DNA of 50,056 nucleotides from an uncultured Acetobacteraceae bacterium (lineage in GTDB: Bacteria; Pseudomonadota; Alphaproteobacteria; Acetobacterales; Acetobacteraceae), in contig CALMVI010000108.1 of assembly GCA_937873095.1 (NCBI GenBank), forward strand, positions 1-50,056. Reading direction: 5' to 3'. Under the pieces are notes generated by a model. It was not told the origin of the DNA and searched no databases. It worked only from the letters and a program-made list of their open reading frames with translations. Numbering within the stretch: the first letter of the stretch is position 1; each line of letters starts with the position of its first letter. Both the position numbers and the translations under genes were made by a program. Shown in pieces: positions 1 to 11,452 of the stretch.

Positions 1-382
1 GCTGGAGCGCGTAGAGCCCGCCATCGGCCGCGCCCGCCCGACCTTCCTCACCCACTGGCCCGCCGCCCAGGCGGCGCTCGCCAGGCGCGACCCCGCCGAC
101 CCCCGCGTCGCCCTGCGCTTCGAGCTCTACGCCTGCGGCCTCGAACTGGCCAACGCGTTCGAGGAACTGACCGACCCCGCCGAGCAGCGCGCCCGCTTCA
201 TCGCCGACCGCGCCCGCCGCGCCTCCCTCGGCGGCCAGGACTGGCCGCTGGACGAGGCGTTCCTGGCGGCACTCGCCCACCTGCCCCCCTGCGCCGGCAT
301 CGCCCTCGGCTTCGACCGCCTGGCCATGCTGGCCGCCGGCGCCGACCGCATCGGGCAGGTGCTTTGGCTCCCCGCCCCGTGA
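1..382 (+). CDS. epmA: EF-P lysine ligase EpmA, C-terminal part (5' end outside window)
   Basis: The open frame enters from the left edge (first complete codon at base 2) and stops with TGA at 380-382. It encodes the last 126 residues of a class II aminoacyl-tRNA-synthetase-like protein. Visible signatures are ELANAFEELTDPAEQRARF and, near the end, PPCAGIALGFDRLAMLAAGA, which correspond to class II motif 3 in the EpmA/GenX/PoxA family. Known role of the family: attaches beta-lysine to a conserved lysine of elongation factor P, which relieves ribosome stalling at polyproline. A lysyl-tRNA synthetase is the main alternative, but the short distance from ELANAFEEL to the end and the absence of extra C-terminal residues favour EpmA. 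Partner genes (efp, epmB) are not in the window. Confidence 0.85.
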   Translation, partial: LERVEPAIGRARPTFLTHWPAAQAALARRDPADPRVALRFELYACGLELANAFEELTDPAEQRARFIADRARRASLGGQDWPLDEAFLAALAHLPPCAGIALGFDRLAMLAAGADRIGQVLWLPAP

Positions 383-481
383 ACGCAGCATCGTAACCGA
401 TCGTGTCAACCGGGCGTTATATCCGTCGCGATGGCCATCTAGGCGGGACAGTCATCGCGAGCCAGTGGAGCCCTCACACCC

Positions 482-886
482 ATGCGTCACGTCATCATCC
501 CAGCCGCCATCGCCAGCCTGGCGCTGCTGGCGGGTTGCGCCTATCCCAACCCACAGCACGTCCAGGCGCTGAACGCGCTGGTCGGCAAGTCCGAAACCGA
601 CCTCGTGCGCGCCCGCGGCGTGCCGACCAAGACGTACGAAACCGGCGGCCTGAAATTCGTCGCCTACGACATGCACCGCATCGATTCGCTGCCCGGCGAC
701 GCCGGCTTCTATCCCGGGTTCGGCTATGGCGGGTTCGGCTATGGCGGCGGCTTCGGCTATGGCGGCTTCGGCTATGGCGGGTTCGGCGGCTTCGGGCCAG
801 AGATCATCCAGCGCGACTGCAGCACCACCTTCGAGCTGCGCAACAACCTGGTCCAGTCCTGGAGCCTTCGCGGCAACGATTGCTGA
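482..886 (+). CDS. small glycine-rich lipoprotein, function unknown
   Basis: A 134-residue protein with a clear lipoprotein signal: a hydrophobic stretch ending LALLAGC, with Cys19 as the lipidation site. A GGAG sequence lies about 12 bases before the ATG. After the signal comes a compact region (about residues 25-62) reading LNALVGKSETDLVRARGVP, reminiscent of SmpA/OmlA-type small outer-membrane lipoproteins in which a short helix precedes a G-x-P turn. Residues about 79-101 are a run of Gly, Phe and Tyr built from repeated FGYGG units. The C-terminal part has two Cys and ends in a Trp/Arg-containing tail. The product is probably anchored in the envelope. I do not recognise a named family, and the function is unknown. 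Confidence 0.75.
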   Translation: MRHVIIPAAIASLALLAGCAYPNPQHVQALNALVGKSETDLVRARGVPTKTYETGGLKFVAYDMHRIDSLPGDAGFYPGFGYGGFGYGGGFGYGGFGYGGFGGFGPEIIQRDCSTTFELRNNLVQSWSLRGNDC

Positions 887-928
887 CCAGCCGCCGGCCG
901 GTCACGCGGCAGAGCGCACGCGCTGCCC

Positions 929-1546
929 TCAGCCAGGCCGCTTCAAGTCGAAGCGGTCCTGCGGCGCGATCTCGGCATAGGCCGATGGCCCGCCCGCGCG
1001 CAGGATGATGCCTGCGCCGAACGTGTCGAACACGCCGTCCTGCAGCACGGCCCGGTCGATATGAACGCCGACCACCTCGCCCAGCACGAGCCAGGACTCG
1101 ATCGCCTCGCCCTGCGCGCTCCTCAGCTGAACGATGTCCGACACCCTGCACTCGAAGTTGACGGGGCTCTCGGCGACCCTGGGTGCCGCGACGATGCGCG
1201 ACGCAGCCTGCGTCACCCCTGCCAGCGCGAACTCGTCGCAGCCATAGGGCACGGACGCGCTGCTCTGGTTCATCTGCCCGGCCAGCGTCCGGGTGGACAG
1301 GTTCCAGACGAATTCGCGGCTTTCCTGCGCGTTGCGCAGCGTGTCCTTCGCGCCGACGCTGGCGAAGCCGACGATCGGCGGGTGGTAGTTGAAGGCGTTG
1401 AAGAAGCTGTACGGTGCCAGGTTCACCGACCCGTCGCGCCCGCGCGACGATATCCAGCCGATCGGACGCGGCCCCACGATCGCGTTGAACGGGTCATGCG
1501 CCAGGCCGTGGCCGTTCGCCGGCTCGTAGAAATGCTGCTCACCCAT
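929..1546 (-). CDS. flavin reductase family protein (FMN-binding split barrel)
   Basis: A 205-residue protein of the flavin reductase-like FMN-binding family. Recognisable segments are PFNAIVGPRPIGWISS near the N-terminus, NLAPYSFFNAFNYHPPIVGF (FMN phosphate/isoalloxazine contact region of the split barrel) and the later ESPVNFECRV. Known members reduce flavins with NAD(P)H or bind FMN as part of two-component oxygenases; the substrate cannot be deduced here. A GTG three codons further upstream (1555) would add three residues; I prefer the ATG at 1546, which is preceded by a G-rich Shine-Dalgarno-like stretch. It converges with the lipoprotein gene and lies 33 bp downstream of lexA on the same strand, so read-through from lexA is possible. 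Confidence 0.85.
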   Translation of the reverse strand: MGEQHFYEPANGHGLAHDPFNAIVGPRPIGWISSRGRDGSVNLAPYSFFNAFNYHPPIVGFASVGAKDTLRNAQESREFVWNLSTRTLAGQMNQSSASVPYGCDEFALAGVTQAASRIVAAPRVAESPVNFECRVSDIVQLRSAQGEAIESWLVLGEVVGVHIDRAVLQDGVFDTFGAGIILRAGGPSAYAEIAPQDRFDLKRPG

Positions 1547-1579
1547 GCGCCCCACCCGGCCCGCGGCGCCCCGGCCGGA

Positions 1580-2317
1580 TCAATACTTGCGCAGCAGCGC
1601 CACCATGCGGCCCTGCACCTTCACCCGGTCGGGCGGCAGCAGGCGGGTCTCGTAGCGCTTGTTGGCAGGTTCCAGCGCGATCGACGCGCCACGCTTGCGG
1701 ATGCGCTTCAGCGTCACCTCCGTCCCGTCGATCAGCGCCACGATGATCTGGCCCGTCTCCGCCGTCTCGCCCTTGCGTATCACCACAGTGTCGCCGTCCA
1801 GGATGCCGGCCTCCACCATCGAGTCGCCCGAAACTTCCAGGGCGAAATGGTCGCCGTTGCCCAGCATGGCCAGCGGCACCTCGATATGCGCCCCGTCGTC
1901 CCGCAACGCCTCGATCGCCTGGCCGGCGGCAATCCTGCCGTACAGCGGCAGCTGCACCGCTGCCGCCTCGTTGGCGGCGCGCACGCCGGGCAGGCGGCCG
2001 GAAAAATCGCCCCGGATGACGTTGGGCGCGAAGGCCGGCGCGGCTGCGGCGGGACTCGGCTGCTCGCGCGGTGCGGCGGCCCGGCTCTCCTTGTGGGCAT
2101 AGTTCTCTGGCAGCCTGACCACCTCCAGCGCACGCGCGCGATGATGATGGCGGCGCAGGAACCCGCGCTCCTCGAGCGCCGAGATCAGCCGATGGATGCC
2201 GGACTTGGACCGCAGCGTCAGCGCCTCCTTCATCTCCTCGAAACTCGGAGACACTCCGGTCTCCTTGAGGTGGCTGTCGATGTAGCTGAGCAGTTCGTGC
2301 TGTTTGCGGGTCAACAT
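1580..2317 (-). CDS. lexA: LexA, SOS-response repressor and self-cleaving protease
   Basis: A 245-residue LexA. The N-terminal winged helix ([17 protein letters not shown], with [13 protein letters not shown] and the recognition helix [18 protein letters not shown]) is followed by a Pro/Ala-rich linker and the S24-type protease domain. The Ala131-Gly132 cleavage bond lies in GRIAAGQA, the catalytic Ser166 in EVSGDSM and the catalytic Lys204 in VTLKRI. The frame extends 20 codons further upstream, but MLTRKQ is the conserved LexA start. Upstream (2387-2401) is a perfect alphaproteobacterial SOS box, so autorepression relieved by RecA-stimulated self-cleavage is expected. The gene is the last of a trpGDC-moaC-moeA-lexA run but has its own promoter region in the 140-bp gap after moeA. 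Confidence 0.97.
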   Translation of the reverse strand: MLTRKQHELLSYIDSHLKETGVSPSFEEMKEALTLRSKSGIHRLISALEERGFLRRHHHRARALEVVRLPENYAHKESRAAAPREQPSPAAAAPAFAPNVIRGDFSGRLPGVRAANEAAAVQLPLYGRIAAGQAIEALRDDGAHIEVPLAMLGNGDHFALEVSGDSMVEAGILDGDTVVIRKGETAETGQIIVALIDGTEVTLKRIRKRGASIALEPANKRYETRLLPPDRVKVQGRMVALLRKY

Positions 2318-2386
2318 GATGCGTCCATCCCCATCGGTCCTGATCCCTGCCGGCTCATCCAGCGAACAAACCAGCAACCTAGGGAT

Positions 2387-2401
2387 GTTCTAATTAAGTT
2401 C
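2387..2401 (-). promoter_or_regulatory. LexA operator (SOS box) of lexA
   Basis: The plus strand reads GTTC-TAATTAA-GTTC, an exact match to the direct-repeat GTTC-N7-GTTC consensus known for alphaproteobacterial LexA. It lies 69 bp upstream of the lexA start codon, between moeA and lexA, in the only A/T-rich stretch nearby. It most likely mediates autoregulation of lexA. No second exact box was noticed in the window by eye. Confidence 0.88.
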
Positions 2402-2457
2402 TTTAGACTCCGTCAACAAGCCAATGGCAAACAAGCCAAAATTGCCGGCATGGACCC

Positions 2458-3672
2458 TCAGAAACCCAGCCGGTCGAGCCGGATCACCGAAACCGTTGCC
2501 CCCGGATGCGCCGCCGCTGCGTGCGGGGCGCGCAGGATCAGCGCCTCCGACTCGGCCAGCGCGCGCAGCAGCGCCGAATCCTGGCGCGCGAACGGCGTCG
2601 CCACCGTCTGCCCGTCGGCAATCGACAGCCGCGCCCGCAGATGGTCGGCACGGTGGTCGTTGGCGCGCACCGCCGCCCCCAGGACGGCCGGCTCGACCGG
2701 CGGAACCCCGGCCGGAAGGCCCGACAGCCGGTCGATCGCCGGCCGCAGGAACAGCACCGCGCAGACGAAGGCGGAAACAGGGTTGCCCGGCAGCCCGATC
2801 ACAGCAGTGGCGCCGGCCCGGTCGCCCAGCCTGCCGAAGATCATCGGCTTGCCGGGACGCATGGCGATCTTCCAGAAATCCAGCGCAAACCCGTGCGCCG
2901 CCAGGCCCGCCTGCACCAGGTCGTGGTCGCCCACGCTGGCCCCGCCCGTGGTCACCAGCAGGTCGGCCTCCGCCGCGGCACCCGCGGCAGCGCCGATCGC
3001 GTCCACGTCGTCGCCCGCCAGCGGCAGCAGCATCGGCTCCGCCCCGCAGGCGCGCACCAGGGCCGCCAGGCTGTGCGAGTTCGAACTGACGATGCCGCCG
3101 GGACCCACCGGCTCGCCAGGCATGGAGATCTCGTCGCCGGTCGCCAGGATCGCCACGCGCGGCCGGCGCACCACGCTCAGCCACGGGTGGTTCGCAGCCG
3201 CGGCCAGCCCGATGTCGCGCGCGCCCAGCCGGCGGCCTGGCTGCAGGACGATGTCGCCATGCGCGAAATCCTGGCCCTGCCGCCGGATGTGCTGGCCTGC
3301 GTCGGGCGGCCGGCGCGCAAGCACCGTGTCCCCGTCGCTCTCCGCGTCCTCCTGCAGCAGCACGGAGTCTGCGCCGTTCGGGATCACGCTGCCGGTGAAC
3401 AGCCTGACCGCTTCGCCCCATTTCAGCGTGCCGTCGAACGGCCGGCCCGCCGGTGCCGCACCCACCACGCGCAGGCGCGCGCCGGCCGCAGCGTCCGCGG
3501 CGCGCAGGGCGTAGCCGTCCATGGCCGAAACGTCGGCAGGGGGCTGCGTCAGCCGGGCCGCCACCGGTGCGGCCAGCACCCGGTTCCACGCCTCGGCCAG
3601 CGCCACCGTCTCGGCCGGAACCGGATGCAGTGCTGCCAGGATGCGCGCGCGGGCTTCCTCGACCGTCAGCAT
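2458..3672 (-). CDS. moeA: molybdopterin molybdotransferase MoeA
   Basis: A 404-residue MoeA, which inserts molybdate into adenylylated molybdopterin in molybdenum-cofactor synthesis. Visible motifs: PPADVSAMDGYA (about 44-55, domain I), TGSVIPNGADSVLLQED (about 93-109, domain II) and TTGGASVGDHD (241-251) in the MogA-like molybdopterin-binding domain III, followed by the GKPMIFGRLG and GLPGNPVSAFV segments. The C-terminal beta-barrel domain IV is present, so the length is normal. It starts 3 bp after the stop codon of moaC on the same strand, indicating co-transcription of the two cofactor genes. Confidence 0.95.
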   Translation of the reverse strand: MLTVEEARARILAALHPVPAETVALAEAWNRVLAAPVAARLTQPPADVSAMDGYALRAADAAAGARLRVVGAAPAGRPFDGTLKWGEAVRLFTGSVIPNGADSVLLQEDAESDGDTVLARRPPDAGQHIRRQGQDFAHGDIVLQPGRRLGARDIGLAAAANHPWLSVVRRPRVAILATGDEISMPGEPVGPGGIVSSNSHSLAALVRACGAEPMLLPLAGDDVDAIGAAAGAAAEADLLVTTGGASVGDHDLVQAGLAAHGFALDFWKIAMRPGKPMIFGRLGDRAGATAVIGLPGNPVSAFVCAVLFLRPAIDRLSGLPAGVPPVEPAVLGAAVRANDHRADHLRARLSIADGQTVATPFARQDSALLRALAESEALILRAPHAAAAHPGATVSVIRLDRLGF

Positions 3673-3675
3673 GAG

Positions 3676-4146
3676 CTACGGCGCCGTATGCACACCCGAC
3701 TTGCCGCCTTCCTTGTGAACCACGCGAACCGCCTCGATCCGCATGAAGCGGTCGACCGCCTTGCACATGTCGTAGACGGTGAGTGCCGCCACCGAAACGG
3801 CCGTCAACGCCTCCATCTCCACCCCGGTGGGTCCCGTGGTGCGCACGGTGGCGGAAACCTCCACCCCGTCCTCCCCGGCGGTCAGCTCGATCGTGACGGC
3901 GCTGAGCGGCAACGGGTGGCAGAGCGGGATCAGCTCCGCCGTGCGCTTGGCCGCCATGATGCCGGCCAGCCGCGCGGTGCCCAGCACGTCGCCCTTCCCG
4001 GCAGTGCCGGCACGGATGATCGCCAGCGTCTCCGGCAGCATCGCCACCCTGCCGCGCGCGGTGGCCACCCGGTCGGTTGCCGGCTTTTCGGTCACGTCGA
4101 CCATCACCGCCTGGCCGCCGGCGTCGAAATGGCTCAGCCCCGTCAT
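3676..4146 (-). CDS. moaC: cyclic pyranopterin monophosphate synthase MoaC
   Basis: A 156-residue MoaC, which together with MoaA converts GTP to cyclic pyranopterin monophosphate, the first step of molybdenum-cofactor synthesis. Family motifs: MVDVTEK near the N-terminus, [44 protein letters not shown] and the C-terminal KEGGKSG. The chosen ATG at 4146 overlaps the trpC stop codon in an ATGA arrangement and gives the usual family start (MTGLSHFD); a longer frame upstream only covers trpC sequence in another phase. moaA, moaD and moaE are not in the window. Confidence 0.95.
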   Translation of the reverse strand: MTGLSHFDAGGQAVMVDVTEKPATDRVATARGRVAMLPETLAIIRAGTAGKGDVLGTARLAGIMAAKRTAELIPLCHPLPLSAVTIELTAGEDGVEVSATVRTTGPTGVEMEALTAVSVAALTVYDMCKAVDRFMRIEAVRVVHKEGGKSGVHTAP

Positions 4147-4970
4147 CCGCCGAGCAGGGCGCGGGTTGCCGCAACCAGGTCCGGCTGGCGCAGCAGGCTT
4201 TCGCCCACCAGCATGCAATGGGCGCCGACGGCCGCGACACGGCGCAGGTCGGCGCTGTCGCGGATGCCGCTCTCGGTCACCAGGATGCGCCCCGGCGAGA
4301 CGTGCGGCGCCAGCTCGATGGTGGTCTCCACGCTGGTGCGCAGCGTCTTCAGGTTGCGGTTGTTGATGCCGATCAGCGGGGTCTGCAGGCCGAGCGCCCG
4401 GTCGAGCTCCGCCCGGTCGTGAACCTCCGCCAGCACGTCGAGGTCGAGGTCGCGCGCCAGCCCCTCCAGCTCGATCGCCTGCGCGTCGCTCAGCGCCGCC
4501 ATGATCAGCAGGATGCAGTCGGCCCCGTACGCCCGGCTTTCATAGACCTGCCAAGGATCGAGGATGAAGTCCTTGCGCAGCACCGGCAGGGAGACGGCGG
4601 CGCGCGCCGCCTCCAGATCCGCCAGGCTGCCCTGGAAATGCGGGCCGTCGGTCAGCACGCTCAGGCAGGCGGCGCCGCCCGCCTCGTAGTCGCGCGCGAC
4701 GCCGGCCGGGTCGAGGTTGCCTCGGATCAGCCCGCCGGTGGGTGAGGCGCGCTTGATCTCGGCCACCAGGCCGCAGCGTCGGGCGATCAGCTTCTGCTTC
4801 AGCGCCTCGCCGAAGCCGCGCGGCTTGTCCCGGCGATGGGCGATGCGGGATCTGAGCGCCTGGATAGGGGTCGCCAGCCGTCGGCGGTCCACCTCGGCCG
4901 CGGTGTCGGCGCAGATGCGGGCAAGCGCGTCGCCTCCGGGGGGTCGGTCAGGGGGTAGCGCGTCGGGCAT
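4143..4970 (-). CDS. trpC: indole-3-glycerol phosphate synthase TrpC
   Basis: A 275-residue monofunctional TrpC that closes the indole ring in tryptophan synthesis. The (beta/alpha)8-barrel signatures are visible: [13 protein letters not shown] (first catalytic Lys region), [31 protein letters not shown] (catalytic Lys), [37 protein letters not shown] and VTESGIR. It overlaps the 3' end of trpD by 23 bp and the start of moaC by 4 bp, so translation of the three genes is likely coupled. Length is normal for the monofunctional enzyme; there is no TrpF fusion. Confidence 0.97.
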   Translation of the reverse strand: MPDALPPDRPPGGDALARICADTAAEVDRRRLATPIQALRSRIAHRRDKPRGFGEALKQKLIARRCGLVAEIKRASPTGGLIRGNLDPAGVARDYEAGGAACLSVLTDGPHFQGSLADLEAARAAVSLPVLRKDFILDPWQVYESRAYGADCILLIMAALSDAQAIELEGLARDLDLDVLAEVHDRAELDRALGLQTPLIGINNRNLKTLRTSVETTIELAPHVSPGRILVTESGIRDSADLRRVAAVGAHCMLVGESLLRQPDLVAATRALLGG

Positions 4971-5994
4971 CGTCGGTGTCGGCTCCTGCGTGTCGGTTCG
5001 TCAGCGTCTCGAGCACGTTCAGTGCAGCACCCCCGTCCACCGCGGCAGCGGCCTGGGCCGCACCGTCCGCCAGGTCGGCAGCCCTCTCGGCAATCACAAG
5101 GGCGGCAGCGGCGTTGAACAGCACGGTGTCGCGGTAGGCCGATCTCTCCGCGCGCAACAACGCGCGAAGTGCCGCGGCGTTCGTCCCGGCGTCAGCACCG
5201 GCCAGGGCGCCGACAGGGGCGCGGCGCAGCCCGGCCTGCTCGGGGGTGACGGTGAAGCGGTGCAGCCCGCCGCCGCGCCACTCGGCCACCAGCGTCTCGC
5301 CGGCCAGCGTCAGCTCGTCCAGCCCCTGGCCGTGCACCAGCCAGGCGCGCTCGGTGCCGAGCGCCCCCAGCGTTTCGGCCATCGGCACCAGCCAGGCCGG
5401 GTCGTACACGCCGGTGAGCTGACGTCGCACCTGGGCCGGGTTCGACAGCGGGCCGAGCAGGTTGAAGATGGTGCGGAACCCAAGCTCGGCCCGTGCAGCG
5501 GCTGCGTGGCGCAGCGCGGGGTGGTGGTTGGGCGCGAACAAAAAGGCGAGGCCGGTCTCGCGCAGCTGCAGGCGCAGTTCGTCGGGCGTCTGGTCGAGCG
5601 GCAGGCCGAGTGCTGCAAGCACGTCGGCGCCGCCGGCGCGCGAGGACAGGGCGCGGTTGCCGTGCTTGGCCACCGGCACCCCGCAGGCCGCGACGACGAA
5701 GGCGGTTGCGGTCGACACGTTCAGCGTGTGGGCGCCGTCCCCGCCGGTGCCGCACACGTCGAGCGCGCCGGGCGGCGCCTCCACAGTCGTCATCCGCGCC
5801 CGCATGGCGCGCACCGCACCGGTGAGCTCGGCCCGGGTTTCGCCGCGCAGCCGCAGGGCGGTCAGCAGGCCGGCGATCTGCGCCGAACTTGCCGCCCCCT
5901 GCATGACCGAGGAGAACAGCGCCTCTGCCTCCTGCTCGGTCAGGCGTTCGCCCGCCGCCAGCCGGCCGAGGGCAGGCTTCACCGTGCCGGACAT
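4948..5994 (-). CDS. trpD: anthranilate phosphoribosyltransferase TrpD
   Basis: A 348-residue TrpD that transfers phosphoribose from PRPP to anthranilate. The helical N-terminal domain contains LTEQEAEALFSSVMQG; the PRPP-binding loop reads DVCGTGGDGAHTLNVSTA, followed by VPVAKHGNRALSS, a typical family block. The later RTIFNLLGPLSNPAQVRRQLTGVY is also diagnostic. It is not fused to trpG. The start lies 5 bp downstream of the trpG stop codon and its end overlaps trpC, giving a compact trpG-trpD-trpC unit on the minus strand. Confidence 0.97.
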   Translation of the reverse strand: MSGTVKPALGRLAAGERLTEQEAEALFSSVMQGAASSAQIAGLLTALRLRGETRAELTGAVRAMRARMTTVEAPPGALDVCGTGGDGAHTLNVSTATAFVVAACGVPVAKHGNRALSSRAGGADVLAALGLPLDQTPDELRLQLRETGLAFLFAPNHHPALRHAAAARAELGFRTIFNLLGPLSNPAQVRRQLTGVYDPAWLVPMAETLGALGTERAWLVHGQGLDELTLAGETLVAEWRGGGLHRFTVTPEQAGLRRAPVGALAGADAGTNAAALRALLRAERSAYRDTVLFNAAAALVIAERAADLADGAAQAAAAVDGGAALNVLETLTNRHAGADTDDARRATP

Positions 5995-5999
5995 GGCCG

Positions 6000-6599
6000 T
6001 CAGGCGGCTGCTTCGCGCTGGCGGACGCGGCGGGCGAGGGTCAGGAAATTGGCCAGGATGTCGTGCCCATGTTCGCTCGCGATGCTCTCGGGGTGGAACT
6101 GGACGCCGTGGATCGGCAGCGTGGCGTGGCGCAGGCCCATGATCACCCCGTCCTCGGTGCGCGCGGTCACGCGCAACGCGTCCGGGACGGTATCGGGGCG
6201 GACCGTCAGGCTGTGGTATCGGGTGGCCCGGAACGGCGAGGGCAGGCCCGCAAACATGCCAGTGCCGTCGTGCAGCACCGGGCTGACCTTGCCGTGCATG
6301 GGGGAGGGCGCGCGGACCACCTCGCCGCCGAACGCCTGCCCGATCGCCTGATGCCCGAGGCAGACGCCGAGCAGCGGCGTGCCTGTGCGGGCCGCGGCGC
6401 CGATCAGGTCCAGGCAGATCCCGGCCTCGTCAGGCGAGCATGGGCCGGGCGACAGCACGATCGCGTCCGGGCTCAAGGCCAGGGCCTCGGCAGCGGTCAG
6501 GGCGTCGTTGCGGCGCACGTCGCACAGCTCGCCCAACTCGCCGAAATAGTGGACCAGGTTGAAGGTGAAACTGTCGTAGTTGTCGATCAGCAGGATCAT
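6000..6599 (-). CDS. trpG: anthranilate synthase glutamine amidotransferase subunit TrpG
   Basis: A 199-residue class I glutamine amidotransferase. It begins [20 protein letters not shown]; the nucleophile Cys80 lies in [13 protein letters not shown], and His169/Glu171 in [11 protein letters not shown] complete the triad. It supplies ammonia to TrpE for anthranilate synthesis; PabA in folate synthesis is a possible additional role, since many bacteria share one subunit. It heads the minus-strand trpGDC-moaC-moeA unit. The trpE partner is not adjacent but about 11 kb away. No leader peptide or attenuator with tandem Trp codons is evident in the short sequence upstream. Confidence 0.95.
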   Translation of the reverse strand: MILLIDNYDSFTFNLVHYFGELGELCDVRRNDALTAAEALALSPDAIVLSPGPCSPDEAGICLDLIGAAARTGTPLLGVCLGHQAIGQAFGGEVVRAPSPMHGKVSPVLHDGTGMFAGLPSPFRATRYHSLTVRPDTVPDALRVTARTEDGVIMGLRHATLPIHGVQFHPESIASEHGHDILANFLTLARRVRQREAAA

Positions 6600-6783
6600 G
6601 CCATCGAGACGTCGGCTGCGTAGGCCAGGGCGTCAAGTATCGTCGCAAGCGGCATGAAACCCGATGGCCCGAGCCGAGCCTGCGATACCATTATTTCGAC
6701 GGTATCGTCCAAAAAAGGTTTACAGATCGTTGAGAAAGGGTTAGGAGTGGAGCATTCGATGACCTGCAATTTGAGGTGCCGAC

Positions 6784-7488
6784 ATGTTCCGCGCTGCTGC
6801 TCTCACCGCCGCCCTGACGCTCTGCACGCCGCTTACCGCGCTCGCCACGCCGATGGGCATCGTGTCGTCGGGGGTGGAGGGGTCCGACGGAAACACCTAC
6901 CCGTTCGTCGGCACGAACTATCAGACCACCGGGGTCGACATGTCGACGAGCGGGTCGAGCACCACCCTGTCGTTCGCCACGCTGTTCAGCGGCAGCGACG
7001 TGGTGGGCGGCTACTCCATCCACTACGCTGACATCTTCCTCAATAACGGGCTGGCCATCTCCCTGGGCGACCAGACGAGCAATGGCGGGCTGACGCAGGC
7101 GGGCCTGTACCAGACCGGTTCGTACCTGACCTCGCAGCAGGTCTGGGGCGGCCGGTCGGGCGTGACCTACGGGCAGGGCTACCTGATGGGCGGCGCCGTG
7201 GACGCCTCGCCGACCGTGCTGACCGGCGGCCACCTGATCGAGGGCGTGTCGGTGACCGACACGGCTGTCAATGGCGGCTACGACCTGGCCATCATCATGG
7301 CCAACCTGCCCGCCCTCAGCAGCGTGACCGGCCTGTTCTGGGGAACCGGCGATTGCGGCAATGGCGGCGTCTACGCAGGCGCCGCGACACCTGTGCCGGA
7401 GCCCTCCACGGTGGCGCTGCTCGCGCTTGGGCTGACCGGGCTCGGCGTGCTGCGCTGCCGCAGGACGGGCGCCTCTGCCCTGGGATAG
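6784..7488 (+). CDS. PEP-CTERM sorting domain protein, secreted
   Basis: A 234-residue exported protein. The N-terminus is a signal peptide (MFRAAALTAALTLCTPLTALA, cleavage likely after ALA). The body is rich in Gly, Ser and Thr with beta-strand character and no recognised enzyme motif. The C-terminus is a textbook PEP-CTERM tail: VPEPSTVALLALGLTGLGVL followed by the basic RCRR. Such tails are recognised by exosortase (EpsH/XrtA family) and the proteins are released to the exopolysaccharide-rich surface. No exosortase gene is in the window. A GAGGT ribosome-binding site precedes the ATG. The gene converges with alaS, from which it is separated by a palindromic repeat. Confidence 0.88.
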   Translation: MFRAAALTAALTLCTPLTALATPMGIVSSGVEGSDGNTYPFVGTNYQTTGVDMSTSGSSTTLSFATLFSGSDVVGGYSIHYADIFLNNGLAISLGDQTSNGGLTQAGLYQTGSYLTSQQVWGGRSGVTYGQGYLMGGAVDASPTVLTGGHLIEGVSVTDTAVNGGYDLAIIMANLPALSSVTGLFWGTGDCGNGGVYAGAATPVPEPSTVALLALGLTGLGVLRCRRTGASALG

Positions 7489-7525
7489 GTCATCCGGCGA
7501 ACCCTTCGTTTGTCGAGCAGCTTGA

Positions 7526-10201
<2,676 letters not shown>

Positions 10202-10245
10202 GGCGGGGACGTAGCGCAGGGGCGGCGGGTAGGGAAGGCGGCGGC

Positions 10246-10548
10246 TTACAGCAGGGCGGCGGCCGGATGGCCTTCAGGAATCAGGGTGAGGATGCCGGGC
10301 TGGCTGGCGCGGGCTGTGGTGACGGCGCGTTTGGGGCAGATTTTCAGGCAGCCGACCTCGATGATGCCGACCTGCCCGCGCCGGCCGCTTGCCTTCAACG
10401 CGCCGCGGACGGCCTGGCGCAGCGTTTCGCGGCCATCCCCCCCGAAGCCGCCATGCAGCTTCTTGCTGCATTTGCGGCAGATCAGCAACGTGTCCGTCCA
10501 GCCCGTCACCACGGTCTGGACGGAGCAGGGGGCGGGCGGCTTGCTCAT
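10246..10548 (-). CDS. small thioredoxin-like 2Fe-2S ferredoxin family protein
   Basis: A 100-residue protein with four conserved-looking cysteines: Cys24 and Cys27 in [11 protein letters not shown], and Cys67 and Cys71 in [13 protein letters not shown]. The CLK-x-CP-K-x-AV pattern after a beta strand is typical of the thioredoxin-like 2Fe-2S ferredoxin (Shethna-type) family, in which the four Cys bind the cluster. Electron-transfer partners are unknown and no redox enzyme lies beside it. It is on the same strand as alaS, ending 44 bp before the alaS start, so the two could share a transcript. Confidence 0.7.
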   Translation of the reverse strand: MSKPPAPCSVQTVVTGWTDTLLICRKCSKKLHGGFGGDGRETLRQAVRGALKASGRRGQVGIIEVGCLKICPKRAVTTARASQPGILTLIPEGHPAAALL

Positions 10549-10573
10549 GCCGAGTCAGGTGGTGCCAGGGGTG

Positions 10574-11452
10574 TCAGTGCGCCACCCTTCCCGTCAGGCC
10601 CAGATAGACCGTGCCGCTCGGTGACGGCGTGGCGCCCACGACGGTGCCGGCATCGTTTATGCCGATGAGCAGGGTGGCGGCGCGGCCTGGCGCGTCGATC
10701 GGCCCGGAATAGGTCGACGTCGCGCTGTCATAGGTGAAGCCATGCACGACGCCGGAGGAGTCGGTGAAGTGGCCGGCCACGGTGCCGCTGCTGTTGATGG
10801 CATGCGCGATCGTCCGCGATGCGCCCGGGTAGCCGAGGGTCGTGACGGCAGACCCGTCAACCAGGTAGTTCGCAAGGATGTTGTTGTTGGCGTCGAAGCT
10901 CTGGGCCACGACCTGGTGGCGGTCGTTGACGCCGGTGCTGACGAGGTAGTTGGCGCCGCTGACCGTGACGGCCCGGAACGTGCTGCCAGTCAGGGTGAAT
11001 GCCCGCGAGTAGCCCGAAGCGTCCGAATACGTCCCGGCGATCAGGCCCTTGTCGCTGATCGCGTTCAGCTGGGTGCCGCCCATCGCGGCGTTGCTCTCCG
11101 GCGCCAGATAGTCGGTGTAGGTTCCGTCCTTGTAGATGAAGCCGACAGCACTTTGGGCCGCGTTGATGTAGTAGCCCACCACCACGCCGGCCGCGTTGAC
11201 GCCGTAGCATTGGGTGGCGGTGCCGGAAGGGTCGCTGATGACGGTCGTGCTGCTTGCCTTGACCAGGGTGCAGACGGGCGTTCCGGAGCGCGGGGTGACC
11301 TCGGACAGAACGGCATTGGTCTTGCTGACTGCCCAGAGGATGGTCGATCCGCCCATCGGCGCTTTCGACACCTTGAAGGTGTAGCTCTGGGCCAGCACGG
11401 CATGCGGCGTCGAGCCGAGTAGCAGGAATGCTGCGACGAAAATCGGACGCAT
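10574..11452 (-). CDS. secreted protein with HAF-like extracellular repeats
   Basis: A 292-residue exported protein. The ATG at 11452 is preceded by AAAGGA and begins a clear signal peptide (MRPIFVAAFLLLGSTPHAVLA); the longer upstream frame has no such start. The mature part consists of about five imperfect 40-50-residue repeats with the pattern I/V-N-x-x-G-x-V-x-G followed by an aromatic DG/SG turn, for example YGVNAAGVVVGYYINA, HAINSSGTVAGHFTDSSG and IGINDAGTVVGA. This pattern matches the HAF repeat of extracellular beta-propeller-like proteins. There is no membrane anchor or PEP-CTERM tail. Function unknown. It is transcribed divergently from the damaged secreted-protein gene at 11.8 kb. 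Confidence 0.75.
   Translation of the reverse strand: MRPIFVAAFLLLGSTPHAVLAQSYTFKVSKAPMGGSTILWAVSKTNAVLSEVTPRSGTPVCTLVKASSTTVISDPSGTATQCYGVNAAGVVVGYYINAAQSAVGFIYKDGTYTDYLAPESNAAMGGTQLNAISDKGLIAGTYSDASGYSRAFTLTGSTFRAVTVSGANYLVSTGVNDRHQVVAQSFDANNNILANYLVDGSAVTTLGYPGASRTIAHAINSSGTVAGHFTDSSGVVHGFTYDSATSTYSGPIDAPGRAATLLIGINDAGTVVGATPSPSGTVYLGLTGRVAH

Noticed and set aside
1061-3514. 817-codon plus-strand frame across the flavin reductase, lexA and moeA
   Set aside because: It spans three different genes on the other strand and reads as an Ala/Arg/Gly-rich product without domains.
6600-6783. A tryptophan attenuator upstream of trpG
   Set aside because: No leader peptide with adjacent Trp codons or alternating hairpins could be read on the minus strand.
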